Source: CAZICM01 sp964537685
GTDB taxonomy: Bacteria; Myxococcota_A; Polyangia; Polyangiales; Polyangiaceae
DNA: 64,000 nt
Assembly: GCA_964537685.1 (NCBI GenBank)
Contig: CAZICM010000003.1
Location: 186,001 to 250,000, forward strand
Reading direction: 5' to 3'
The notes below the pieces were generated by a model that made no database searches, had not been told where the DNA came from, and saw nothing but the letters and a program-made list of their open reading frames with translations. Positions 56,706 through 64,000 of the stretch are shown here, piece after piece; position 1 is the first letter of the stretch; every line of letters starts with the position of its first letter. Position numbers and translations under genes: made by a program.

Positions 56706-57626
56706 GATCGCGCATACACGCTCATTTACGAAACGGTGCACGGCAGCCAAGCCTACGGGCTATCGACGCCCGCATCGGACATCGACAAGAAGGGTGTGCT
56801 TGTAGGTCCGAAGGCTTGGTATTTGGGCTTTCGGGGAGGGCCGGAGCAAATCGAGAACAGCGCCGATCATGTATGGTTTGAGATTCGCAAATTCATTCGG
56901 CTGGCGGCTGGGGCGAATCCAACCTTGATCGAAGTGCTGTGGACCGATCCGGCCTTTCATCTCACCGTGACGAAAGCAGGCGAGCGGCTTGTCGGAGCGC
57001 GCCGGATGTTTTTGTCGAAGCGCGTGAAAGACAGTTTTGCGGGCTATGCGGTGGCTCAGCTCAAGCGCATCAAGACACACCGGCGATGGCTTCTTTCGCC
57101 GCCTCAGGACGAGCCGACGCGCAAGCGTTTTGGTTTGCCGGAGGAGCTTCTGATTCCGCGCGATCAGATGGGCGCGGCCGACGCTTTGATGGAGCGGGGA
57201 GAGATGCAGGCCGCGGATTTGTCGCCGAATTTTTTGGCGGCGCTGGCACTTGAAAAACGTTACCGCTCGGCGCGCAGGGAGTGGGATCAATACAAAACGT
57301 GGGTGCGCGAGCGGAACCCTGCGAGGGCCGAGCTCGAGGCGCGCTTCGGTTACGACACCAAGCATGCGATGCATCTGGTTCGCTTGCTGAAGATGGCGGT
57401 GGAGATTGCGCAAACGGCTTTTGTGAAGGTGAAGCGCGACGATCGCGAAGAACTTTTGGCTATACGCAATGGTTTGATGAGTTATGACGATCTTGTGGCG
57501 TATGCCGAAAAGCTAAGCGGCGATGTGCAAAGGGCGGCCGAGCATTCCAGTTTGGCCGATGCGCCGGATGAACAGGCTTTGGATGCGCTGTGCGGATCGA
57601 TTGTGGAGGAGGTTTTGTTCTTATGA
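56697..57626 (+). CDS. COG3541-like predicted nucleotidyltransferase (RlaP-type), first copy
   Basis: The product is 309 aa. The Pol-beta-fold nucleotidyltransferase motif is VHGSQAYGLSTPASDIDKKGV: Gly-Ser, then Asp-x-Asp for metal/NTP binding. ADHVWFEIRKFIRLAAGANPTLIEVLW and KHAMHLVRLLKMAVEI follow, as in COG3541 (YcgL) proteins. Relatives sit beside RNA ligases (RtcB, Rnl-type) in RNA-repair operons, where the name RlaP has been used. No ligase is visible here. Its start codon lies within palindrome P3. The downstream copy overlaps it by 4 bp (ATGA). Confidence 0.9.
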   Translation: MSYDRAYTLIYETVHGSQAYGLSTPASDIDKKGVLVGPKAWYLGFRGGPEQIENSADHVWFEIRKFIRLAAGANPTLIEVLWTDPAFHLTVTKAGERLVGARRMFLSKRVKDSFAGYAVAQLKRIKTHRRWLLSPPQDEPTRKRFGLPEELLIPRDQMGAADALMERGEMQAADLSPNFLAALALEKRYRSARREWDQYKTWVRERNPARAELEARFGYDTKHAMHLVRLLKMAVEIAQTAFVKVKRDDREELLAIRNGLMSYDDLVAYAEKLSGDVQRAAEHSSLADAPDEQALDALCGSIVEEVLFL

Positions 57627-58396
57627 TGCCCGAGCCGGATCTTTCACTGGGGCGCCGATTTATCGAAAGGCATCCTCCGCCTGGGCGGGTTCTGGTTTGC
57701 GCCGTGACAGGCAGTCATCACTATGGGTTTCCATCGCCCGACAGCGATCTGGATTTAAAAGGCATTCATTTGGCGCCCACGGCTTCGCTGCTCGGCCTGC
57801 GGCCCGCGCCCGAGACCCACGATCGGCTGCTTGAATTCGATGGTGTTGAATGCGATTTGACGACGCACGAAATTCAAAAGGCGCTGTCTTTGTTGCTGCG
57901 CGGTAATGGCAATATGCTCGAGCGTATTCATTCGCCATTTCAGTTGTATGCGACGCGCGAGCGGCAAGAATTGCTGGAATTGTCAAAGGGCGCGCTGTCG
58001 AAGCGTTTTTTTAGTCATTACCGGGGCTTTTTTAAGGGCATCTGCCACGAGCACGAAAAGCTGGGGCAGCGGCATGGGAAATCGCTTCTTTATGCTTATC
58101 GCGTGGCATTAACAGGTGCCCATTTATTAAATACAGGGGAAGTTGTCGGCAATTTGATGGAATTGGCACCGCTCTATGGATTTCCTGCCGCGCAAGGCTT
58201 GGCGGAGCGAAAAATGCGCACGGCGGAGAAAGTCGTGCTGGCCGAGGACGAAGACGCCGAACACCGGGCCGCGTGGCCCAAGCTCAATGCGCTTTTAGAG
58301 CAGGCCCACGAACAGAGTCCGCTTCCCGATGCGCCTAAAAACGAGCCGGCGCTCAATGACTGGCTGACCAAACTAAGGCTTTCGGATTTATCCTAA
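57623..58396 (+). CDS. COG3541-like predicted nucleotidyltransferase, second copy
   Basis: The 257-aa product begins at ATG 57623, inside the stop of the first copy (ATGA), with GGAGGAGG 10 nt upstream. Motifs are VTGSHHYGFPSPDSDLDLKGI (Gly-Ser...Asp-x-Asp), DLTTHEIQKALSLLLRGNGNMLERIHSP and GKSLLYAYRVALTGAHLLNTG. The two copies are clearly paralogous in layout but diverged, suggesting a heterodimer or two substrates. Both keep the metal-binding acidic pair. Probable substrates are RNA ends, by family context only. Confidence 0.9.
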   Translation: MMPEPDLSLGRRFIERHPPPGRVLVCAVTGSHHYGFPSPDSDLDLKGIHLAPTASLLGLRPAPETHDRLLEFDGVECDLTTHEIQKALSLLLRGNGNMLERIHSPFQLYATRERQELLELSKGALSKRFFSHYRGFFKGICHEHEKLGQRHGKSLLYAYRVALTGAHLLNTGEVVGNLMELAPLYGFPAAQGLAERKMRTAEKVVLAEDEDAEHRAAWPKLNALLEQAHEQSPLPDAPKNEPALNDWLTKLRLSDLS

Positions 58397-58438
58397 TGCC
58401 TTGCGAAATCCTAAAACCGTCCCTATAGGGCCACCACC

Positions 58439-58780
58439 ATGAGCGCACTTAGCGAACACGAATTCGAAACCATTGCCGATAAAACCCTGCGCGATTTAAT
58501 CAACGCGCTCGATGTCCTCGATGACAGCCGATTGGAAGCAAGCCTTCAAATGGGCGTGCTCAATATCGAATATCAAGACGGCACCAAATACGTTGTGAAT
58601 AGCCATCGCGCGGCCAAGCAGATTTGGATGGCGGCCGAGCGGACGGCTTGGCATTTCGATTACGATGCGAATTCAGGTCTGTGGAAGGCGCCTAAAGACG
58701 GGGCCGAATTGTGGAGCGCCTTGGAAGCCGTGCTGAGCCGGAAGGCCGGTTCAACCATAAGCCTGTCCAAAAGCCGCTAG
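58439..58780 (+). CDS. cyaY: Frataxin-like iron-binding protein CyaY
   Basis: The 113-aa protein helps iron supply and regulation of Fe-S cluster assembly. An acidic N-terminal helix (LSEHEFETIADKTLRDLINALDVLDD) precedes strands GVLNIEYQDGTKYVVNSHRAAKQIWMAAERTAWHFDYD and LWKAPKDGAELWSALEAVLS, the classic frataxin pattern. It is slightly longer at the C-terminus than E. coli CyaY. Its stop overlaps the convergent kinase gene by 4 bp. Confidence 0.93.
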   Translation: MSALSEHEFETIADKTLRDLINALDVLDDSRLEASLQMGVLNIEYQDGTKYVVNSHRAAKQIWMAAERTAWHFDYDANSGLWKAPKDGAELWSALEAVLSRKAGSTISLSKSR

Positions 58781-61284
58781 GCCACTCGAAACCAGGTGCG
58801 CAGTATTCCTTCGAGTTCTGCGTGTTCGGGGATTTGCCTTAAAAATGAATCCCGCCAATTGGGTTTAAGCTGATCGGATTTTTGTTTAATCTTATCGTAG
58901 GCCAATTGAAATTGTTCGCGGCTCTTTTCTTTTTCGCCGTTTGCATAAAGGGCTTTTCCATAAGCCAGCCGGATGACGGCCTCGGCTTCTTCGAGTTGGC
59001 CCGCTCTTTTTAGCAATCCCATCGCTTCTTCGGCCAATTGCAGCGCAAATTCAGGCTTTCGCTGGCTTAGCCGTACCCGCGCAAATTGAGCCTGGGCATA
59101 GGCTTTCATGACAGGAAAATCTTGTCCCAGCTTTATCGCTTCCTGCGCGTATCCAGCCGCGTTTTGAAGCGCCTGTTCGGCGGCCAGGCCATTGCTTCGC
59201 TCCGCGAAGGCCATGTATGCCATCGATAAATATAAAAATGCTACACATTCAAAGCGGCGATCGCCATTTCGATTGCATTGCTCCGCGGCTTCTTTGCCGA
59301 GTTGAATGGCTTCTTTCACTTTTCCGAGCCGCGTGAGCGCAAGCACCAAATTGACCTTGAGCGGCGCCGCCACCAACAGCTCCATCGATTCGGCGCGCTC
59401 CAGCGCATCTTGCAATTCGCTCTCCGCGGCTTCCGCTTGGCCTATTTGCATATAGGCGTTGCCCAGATTGACTTTCTGCGCGCATTCATTGCGAATATCG
59501 CGTACCTCTTGAAAGAATCGAACAGCATTATGATGCAATGTGAGGCTGCGTTCGCGATTTCCCATGGCGGACATTAAAAATGCCCATACACCCGTATTCC
59601 ATGCCCTCACTAAAGGATCTTGCCATAAAGAGCGTTCGGCCAATCGTTCTGTATTTTCGAGCATATGCTGGGCGCGCGCGATATCGCCCGTGCGGGCCAG
59701 CGATAGGGCAACCCGGTAGGAGGCCACCAAATGCCGTGCGTTGATCGGCCGGTGAAGTTCGATTAAACGAAGCCGGTCGGCGAGTTCGGGCAATTCGTCG
59801 CCTTTGCCTTGCAATCCTAAAATAATGGCCAATTGGCCCGCCGCTTCGTACCATGCGCTGATGGTGCTGGGCATCGGCTGGTTTTTTTCAATGATGTGCT
59901 GCGTCCATTGAACTTGATCGCCTTCGAAGTGATGCTGGGCGTCGCGGGCGCTTTTTTCGGCGGAATCAAGTGCGCCCATCCAATACAATGCAATGGCTTG
60001 AAGCAGCAGCAGTCCTCCCAATACATTCGGATATTTAGCGGCTGCTTTTAATGCGCCTTGGGTTTCGGCGACGACTTCGGTGAGCGCATTGATGGACAGC
60101 TTGTGGGCCGAGTTAAAGAGCTTGTCTTTTACTTTTTGCGGTATGTCGGCGGCGAGGGGCGTTTCAAAGAGCCATGCGGTGTCGGGCGTCGGAGAAACCC
60201 AACTGTCTTGAGAATGAGGGGGCTGCACTTTGCCCACTTGCTGGGGCGGCCATACGACTTCCACGTCGGTTACCGATAAAGGCGCTTCGTCGTCGGGATC
60301 GACTTTAGAACGCACATCGGGCGCTTTGAGGCCGCCCATGAGGGCCGTGCTCCAGAGCGCATTGCCTGTCGCGTGAGACAGCGCGGAACGCACTTCCAAG
60401 AGTTCGTCGCGAAGCCTTCTCATCGACGGCCGGCGATAAGGTTCAAGCGATAGCGCCTGGGCGATTAAGGCATCGAGCGCGGGCGGTATATTCCGGGTCC
60501 GCGCGGCAACGGAAGGCGCTTTGATGCCCGATTGAACTTTGTGCCAGGCATAGTCGCATTTCTCTTGCTCGCGGCTCCCAAAAGGGCGCTCGCCGGCCAA
60601 TAGCTCGTAAAGCACAATGCCCATGGCAAAGACATCGACGCGGTCGGATACCATCGAGCCTTCGGTTAATTGCTCGGGCGCCGCATAAGCCGGTGTTCCA
60701 AGGCCCGGGCTCGCAGGCGTTTTGGGTGCGCCTTCGCGGACGGGCATGCGGGCAATGCCAAAATCGATAATTTTAGGAACGATTTCTCCGGCGCTGGTTT
60801 GGGAAAGGATGATGTTGTCGGGTTTTAAATCTCTATGAACGATGCCTTGATCGTGCACGGTGACGAGGCCGCCCATCACGGGCAGAAGCAAATCGACGGC
60901 TTCGCTGGCATCGAGCCGTCCGCGCTCATTGAGCAGGCGGCGCAGATCGTGGCCATGTAAAAATTCTTGCGCGAGATAATACGTTCCATCGCGCCTTTGG
61001 CCCATTTCATAGACGGCTACGACATTGGGATGGCGAACATTGGCCATGGCCTCGCCTTCCCGTATAAAACGGCGCACAACTTCATCGTGTTGAACGACGG
61101 TGAGCAGCTTGAGCGCGGCATAGCGGCGAAGCAGGGTATCCTCGGCTTTATAAACGACGGCAAATCCGCCCCGGCCAAGCTCTTTGAGAAGGGCGAACTT
61201 GCCCGCGACAATAATGCCCGGACGCAGGGCGGTGCCGGCCTGAAAAGTCTGTTCGAGATGGCGGTTCTGGCTGTTGTCGTTCAT
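58777..61284 (-). CDS. Ser/Thr protein kinase with C-terminal TPR region
   Basis: The product is 835 aa. The kinase domain (about 25-295) has GRGGFAVVY, ALKLLTVV, HRDLKPDNII, DFGIAR and GTPAYAAPEQ, with catalytic residues intact. A low-complexity linker (about 300-370) and a helical TPR-like half (about 390-835; GNAYMQIGQAEAAESELQDALERAE, AMGLLKRAGQLEEAEAVIRLAYGKALY) follow. No transmembrane helix is obvious. ATG 61284 is used. A TTG six codons earlier is the alternative. The gene is divergent from the next kinase. Confidence 0.93.
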   Translation of the reverse strand: MNDNSQNRHLEQTFQAGTALRPGIIVAGKFALLKELGRGGFAVVYKAEDTLLRRYAALKLLTVVQHDEVVRRFIREGEAMANVRHPNVVAVYEMGQRRDGTYYLAQEFLHGHDLRRLLNERGRLDASEAVDLLLPVMGGLVTVHDQGIVHRDLKPDNIILSQTSAGEIVPKIIDFGIARMPVREGAPKTPASPGLGTPAYAAPEQLTEGSMVSDRVDVFAMGIVLYELLAGERPFGSREQEKCDYAWHKVQSGIKAPSVAARTRNIPPALDALIAQALSLEPYRRPSMRRLRDELLEVRSALSHATGNALWSTALMGGLKAPDVRSKVDPDDEAPLSVTDVEVVWPPQQVGKVQPPHSQDSWVSPTPDTAWLFETPLAADIPQKVKDKLFNSAHKLSINALTEVVAETQGALKAAAKYPNVLGGLLLLQAIALYWMGALDSAEKSARDAQHHFEGDQVQWTQHIIEKNQPMPSTISAWYEAAGQLAIILGLQGKGDELPELADRLRLIELHRPINARHLVASYRVALSLARTGDIARAQHMLENTERLAERSLWQDPLVRAWNTGVWAFLMSAMGNRERSLTLHHNAVRFFQEVRDIRNECAQKVNLGNAYMQIGQAEAAESELQDALERAESMELLVAAPLKVNLVLALTRLGKVKEAIQLGKEAAEQCNRNGDRRFECVAFLYLSMAYMAFAERSNGLAAEQALQNAAGYAQEAIKLGQDFPVMKAYAQAQFARVRLSQRKPEFALQLAEEAMGLLKRAGQLEEAEAVIRLAYGKALYANGEKEKSREQFQLAYDKIKQKSDQLKPNWRDSFLRQIPEHAELEGILRTWFRVA

Positions 61285-61511
61285 CGCGTTGAAGAACTCC
61301 AAACCCCTACGAGAGACGATTTAAACGGTTCCACATAAAACGGTCCAGCCATGAGCATGGTTTTGTTGTTTGTGGGCTTAGCAAGGACAGCGGCACTGTG
61401 CCCAAAAGTTCCCGCTCCATTCGCTGCAAGCTGTGTTAGGCTCGCAAACGCGGGCAATTGCCGGGCATGGCGAACTTGAGTCTGTGAATCGGTGAGTCGA
61501 CGTGGGTTAAC

Positions 61512-63527
61512 GTGGTTAGCGGGGAAACCAGATTGAAGCTCGTTCCCGGAACCCTTATCGCTGGGAAGTTCCGGCTTGAGGAGTCGCTTGCCCAGGGCGG
61601 GATGGGCGCTGTTTTCCGCGCGGTTCATGTTCAGCTTCGCGCAAATGTCGCCATTAAATTTATGTCGCCCACCGCGGCTTCTTCGGCTGCGGCCCTCGCC
61701 CGCTTTGAACGCGAAGCCCGCGCCGCCGCTCAATTGCAGCATTTAAATATTGTTGGCGTACAAGACTTTGGTATTGAAGAAGGTACGCCATATATTGTGA
61801 TGGAGTATTTGCGCGGCGAGAGCCTGGAGCAAAGGCTGGTGCGCAAGACGCGCTTCTCGCTGACGGTGCTGACGCCGATTGTGACGCAAATTGCCAAGGG
61901 GCTGCGCAAAGCCCATGAGGCGGGCGTTATTCACCGGGATTTAAAGCCGGGAAATATCTTTCTCGCGATGACCGATGAAGACGAGGAGACGGTGAAGATC
62001 CTCGATTTTGGAATCGCAAAAGACACGGCCATTTCAGTCGATAGCGGCACCAAAACAGGTGAATTTATTGGGTCGCCGCATTATATGAGCCCCGAGCAAA
62101 TTCAGGATGCGCGTGAAATCGATCACCGGAGCGATTTATGGTCGCTGGGTGTTATCGTATATCGGTGCATTACAGGTGTATTGCCATTTCCAGGCGATAC
62201 GCTGGGGGCGATTTTGGGGCGCGTGCTGACGGCGCCGACGCCTCCTCCGAGCAAATATGTTCCGAAGCTAAAGCCGGGGGTGGATGCGTTTTTTGTGCGC
62301 GCGCTGGCGCGGGATCGGGAGCAGCGTTTTCAGTCGGCGATCGAATTCGCCGAGGCGTTTGCCGCGCTTTCAGGCATGGAAGCCACGGTGCGAAAGCCCA
62401 CGATGGCGCCCTGGAGTGGTCAGGATTCGGCGCTTTTAAGGCGGGATTTTCAACTCCCGGCCGAAGGCGCCCAGACGACTCAAACCGGGGCCGCGGCCGC
62501 TTCTCAAACCCATGCGCCTGCGGCTTATCCTTCTCAGCTTCCGCCCGCGCCTGCCGCTCCTCCCGCGTATGGAACGGGTTCGTATCCTGTGGCTCCCGCG
62601 GCCTCTGCCGAGCCTGCGGGAACCGCTCAGCCGCCTCCTGTTAACGGCCTTTCCACGCCTTTGATGCAAACCATTCCGCTTCAAGCGAAGGCCGGCAAGA
62701 CCATTAAAATGAAACCTCTTTCGGGGCCTGCGCCCGATCCGGGGCCTCCAAGGGATTTTGCTCCGCCTCCTTTTTTGCCGCCCTCGCATACGGTGCCTCT
62801 GTCAACACCGATTGCTCAGGTGAATCCGGGAACGCTGACGGTTTCGCCTTCGGCGGGTGATGCGGGGGCCGCTCAGAACATGGGCGTTCAAGCAAAGGCG
62901 AATTCGCTGCTGGAGCAGTGGAAAGGCGTGCCTTTCCCGCTCCGGGTGGCTGCTATTGTTGGATTGTCGGTGTTTTTTATTGTATTGATTGCGGTTTTTA
63001 TTACTTCATCGGGAAAGACGCCCGAGCCATCGGCTGAGCTGTCTGGAAGTACGGCGGATTCGGCGGGTGCGGGATCGGCGAGCGTTCCAAGTGCTGGAAA
63101 TACCGGGCTTCCAGTTCCGGAAGGCCCTGCCTCAAGCGCTGAGCCCGCGCAGGCGGGAGCTGTGGAACAGGGCGGCGAACAGCCTGCAAGCGGTTCTACG
63201 GCGGGGCAGGGGCAGGGAGAAGAGGCGCCAAAAACAGGCCCCACGGGGCCAAAAACCGCATCGGGAAGCGGAAAAGACAATGAAAAGGTGGAGCCCGCTC
63301 CCGCGAAAACAGGCACAGATCAAAGTGTGATCGCCATCCGGGCAAAGGGCGGTTCGTGTAAGACGGTTTCCGTTAAGGGAAAGACGCTGGGTTCGACGCC
63401 GATCAATTTAAACGTTGCGCCTGGCAATTACACTGTATATTGCCGCACCGATAAGGGGGCAACCAAATCGGGTTCGGTCAGCGTGGGTCCCGGCGAAAGC
63501 AAATCGATTGTATTTAATCTGAAATGA
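61512..63527 (+). CDS. Membrane Ser/Thr kinase with extracytoplasmic PEGA-like domain
   Basis: The product is 671 aa. The kinase domain (about 16-285) has AQGGMGAVF, AIKFMSP, HRDLKPGNIF, DFGIAK and GSPHYMSPEQ. A Pro/Ala/Ser linker (about 310-475), one transmembrane helix (about 477-500; VAAIVGLSVFFIVLIAVFI) and a Ser/Gly/Pro-rich external stretch follow. A C-terminal PEGA-like beta domain (KTVSVKGKTLGSTPINLNVAPGNY) ends the protein. It probably senses an envelope signal. The GTG start is at 61512. Confidence 0.93.
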   Translation: MVSGETRLKLVPGTLIAGKFRLEESLAQGGMGAVFRAVHVQLRANVAIKFMSPTAASSAAALARFEREARAAAQLQHLNIVGVQDFGIEEGTPYIVMEYLRGESLEQRLVRKTRFSLTVLTPIVTQIAKGLRKAHEAGVIHRDLKPGNIFLAMTDEDEETVKILDFGIAKDTAISVDSGTKTGEFIGSPHYMSPEQIQDAREIDHRSDLWSLGVIVYRCITGVLPFPGDTLGAILGRVLTAPTPPPSKYVPKLKPGVDAFFVRALARDREQRFQSAIEFAEAFAALSGMEATVRKPTMAPWSGQDSALLRRDFQLPAEGAQTTQTGAAAASQTHAPAAYPSQLPPAPAAPPAYGTGSYPVAPAASAEPAGTAQPPPVNGLSTPLMQTIPLQAKAGKTIKMKPLSGPAPDPGPPRDFAPPPFLPPSHTVPLSTPIAQVNPGTLTVSPSAGDAGAAQNMGVQAKANSLLEQWKGVPFPLRVAAIVGLSVFFIVLIAVFITSSGKTPEPSAELSGSTADSAGAGSASVPSAGNTGLPVPEGPASSAEPAQAGAVEQGGEQPASGSTAGQGQGEEAPKTGPTGPKTASGSGKDNEKVEPAPAKTGTDQSVIAIRAKGGSCKTVSVKGKTLGSTPINLNVAPGNYTVYCRTDKGATKSGSVSVGPGESKSIVFNLK

Positions 63528-63528
63528 A

Positions 63529-64000
63529 TTAAATTGAGCGGCGGCGCCTGCCCAGGCGTATTGCGGCTGCGGAGAAGAGCACCAGCGCGGCGGCGAAATG
63601 GCCTTTGGGGGATGCGGGTTCTTTGCCTTGGGTATCGGCGACGCTGCACGAGCCTTCCTTTTGGGCTGATGCGCAATCCGGTGAAAATCCATGGCGGGGG
63701 ATGGGATTGCAGGGCGGCGGGACGACTTCAAAGGGCGGGTAGATATCGCAGATGCCTTTGTCGTCATCGTCCGCGAGATCGCGGAACTCGACCGAGCCTA
63801 CGTCGTAATGGCGGTACATGGTGGCGGCGGTGTCGGCGCTGTGAGATAAGCCTAGAAAATGGCCTGCTTCGTGGGTGAGTACCGAGACGAGATCGTAATT
63901 TACAACGTTATCGTCCCATGTTAGATCGAATTGGAATGCATTGAGTTCGATATCGGCGTCGAAGATTTCGCCTGTATTGACATCAAACGTGACTGTGGTG
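63529..64000 (-). CDS. Matrixin-like metalloprotease, MYXO-CTERM (partial, 5' end off window)
   Basis: The gene reads leftward from beyond the right edge. The visible 157 residues include TFDVNTGEIFDADIELN, zinc motif HEAGHFLGLSHS with downstream Met, the DDDDKGICDIYPP and PRHGFS blocks, a Gly-Ser-Cys-Ser motif, a hydrophobic helix and an Arg-Arg-Arg-Arg end. It closely parallels the protease at 22097-23026, so the two are paralogues. One base separates its stop from that of the kinase. Confidence 0.9.
   Translation of the reverse strand, partial: TTVTFDVNTGEIFDADIELNAFQFDLTWDDNVVNYDLVSVLTHEAGHFLGLSHSADTAATMYRHYDVGSVEFRDLADDDDKGICDIYPPFEVVPPPCNPIPRHGFSPDCASAQKEGSCSVADTQGKEPASPKGHFAAALVLFSAAAIRLGRRRRSI

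Overview
The window looks like a chromosomal segment of a myxobacterium (Myxococcota, probably Polyangia-like). The evidence is five Hanks-type Ser/Thr kinases fused to FHA, TPR, AAA, PEGA or membrane modules; four proteins ending in a MYXO-CTERM-type tail (Cys motif, transmembrane helix, Arg cluster); many exported lipoproteins with Gly/Ser linkers and Cys-rich repeats; and an AgmX/PglI-like lipoprotein at the left edge. It is ordinary, moderately GC-rich chromosome with small AT-rich islands between genes. I see no prophage, insertion sequence or CRISPR array. One 100-N scaffold gap (31986-32085) interrupts a gene.

Layout. 1-5171: AgmX-like lipoprotein (partial), a SelW/Rdx-type selenoprotein with an in-frame UGA, thiC, a lipoprotein, a degenerate PilT-like ATPase and bioB. 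5290-19019: FHA-zinc-ribbon-kinase, a DUF4139/OmpA lipoprotein, a TIR-STAND-TPR protein with a membrane beta-propeller partner, Cys-rich and thrombospondin-repeat surface proteins, and an outer-membrane barrel/lipoprotein pair. 19064-24782: endonuclease V, lpxB-rnd, a matrixin protease with its partner, and a DUF1566 lipoprotein. 24935-32798: kinase/PEGA pair, SDR/acyltransferase pair, a thiG-x-thiE-lipoprotein operon, a 177-bp fold-back element, and a gapped PDDEXK ATPase-like gene. 32992-44664: a giant kinase-AAA-TPR protein, beta-helix surface protein, XRE regulator, RCC1-repeat lipoprotein, CreBC-like two-component system, tRNA-Arg and a PilZ protein. 44895-53481: roadblock protein, P-loop protein, aat, an OPT transporter, glycosyltransferase, pentaheme cytochrome and CAP-domain lipoprotein. 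53056-58396: the most interesting block. A small winged-helix regulator, an uncharacterised protein and two tandem COG3541-like nucleotidyltransferases share near-identical 21-bp palindromes (GTAGGACA-N5-TGTCCTAC). 58439-64000: cyaY, two divergent kinases and a second matrixin protease, cut by the right edge.

How it fits together. Cofactor genes (thiC, thiG, thiE, bioB, cyaY) and housekeeping genes (lpxB, rnd, aat, tRNA-Arg) are interspersed with signalling and cell-surface genes. The best candidates for something undescribed are the palindrome-linked nucleotidyltransferase block and the unannotated selenoprotein. A scale-level oddity is that five of eleven convergent gene pairs overlap by exactly 4 bp through a shared palindromic stop (YTAR).
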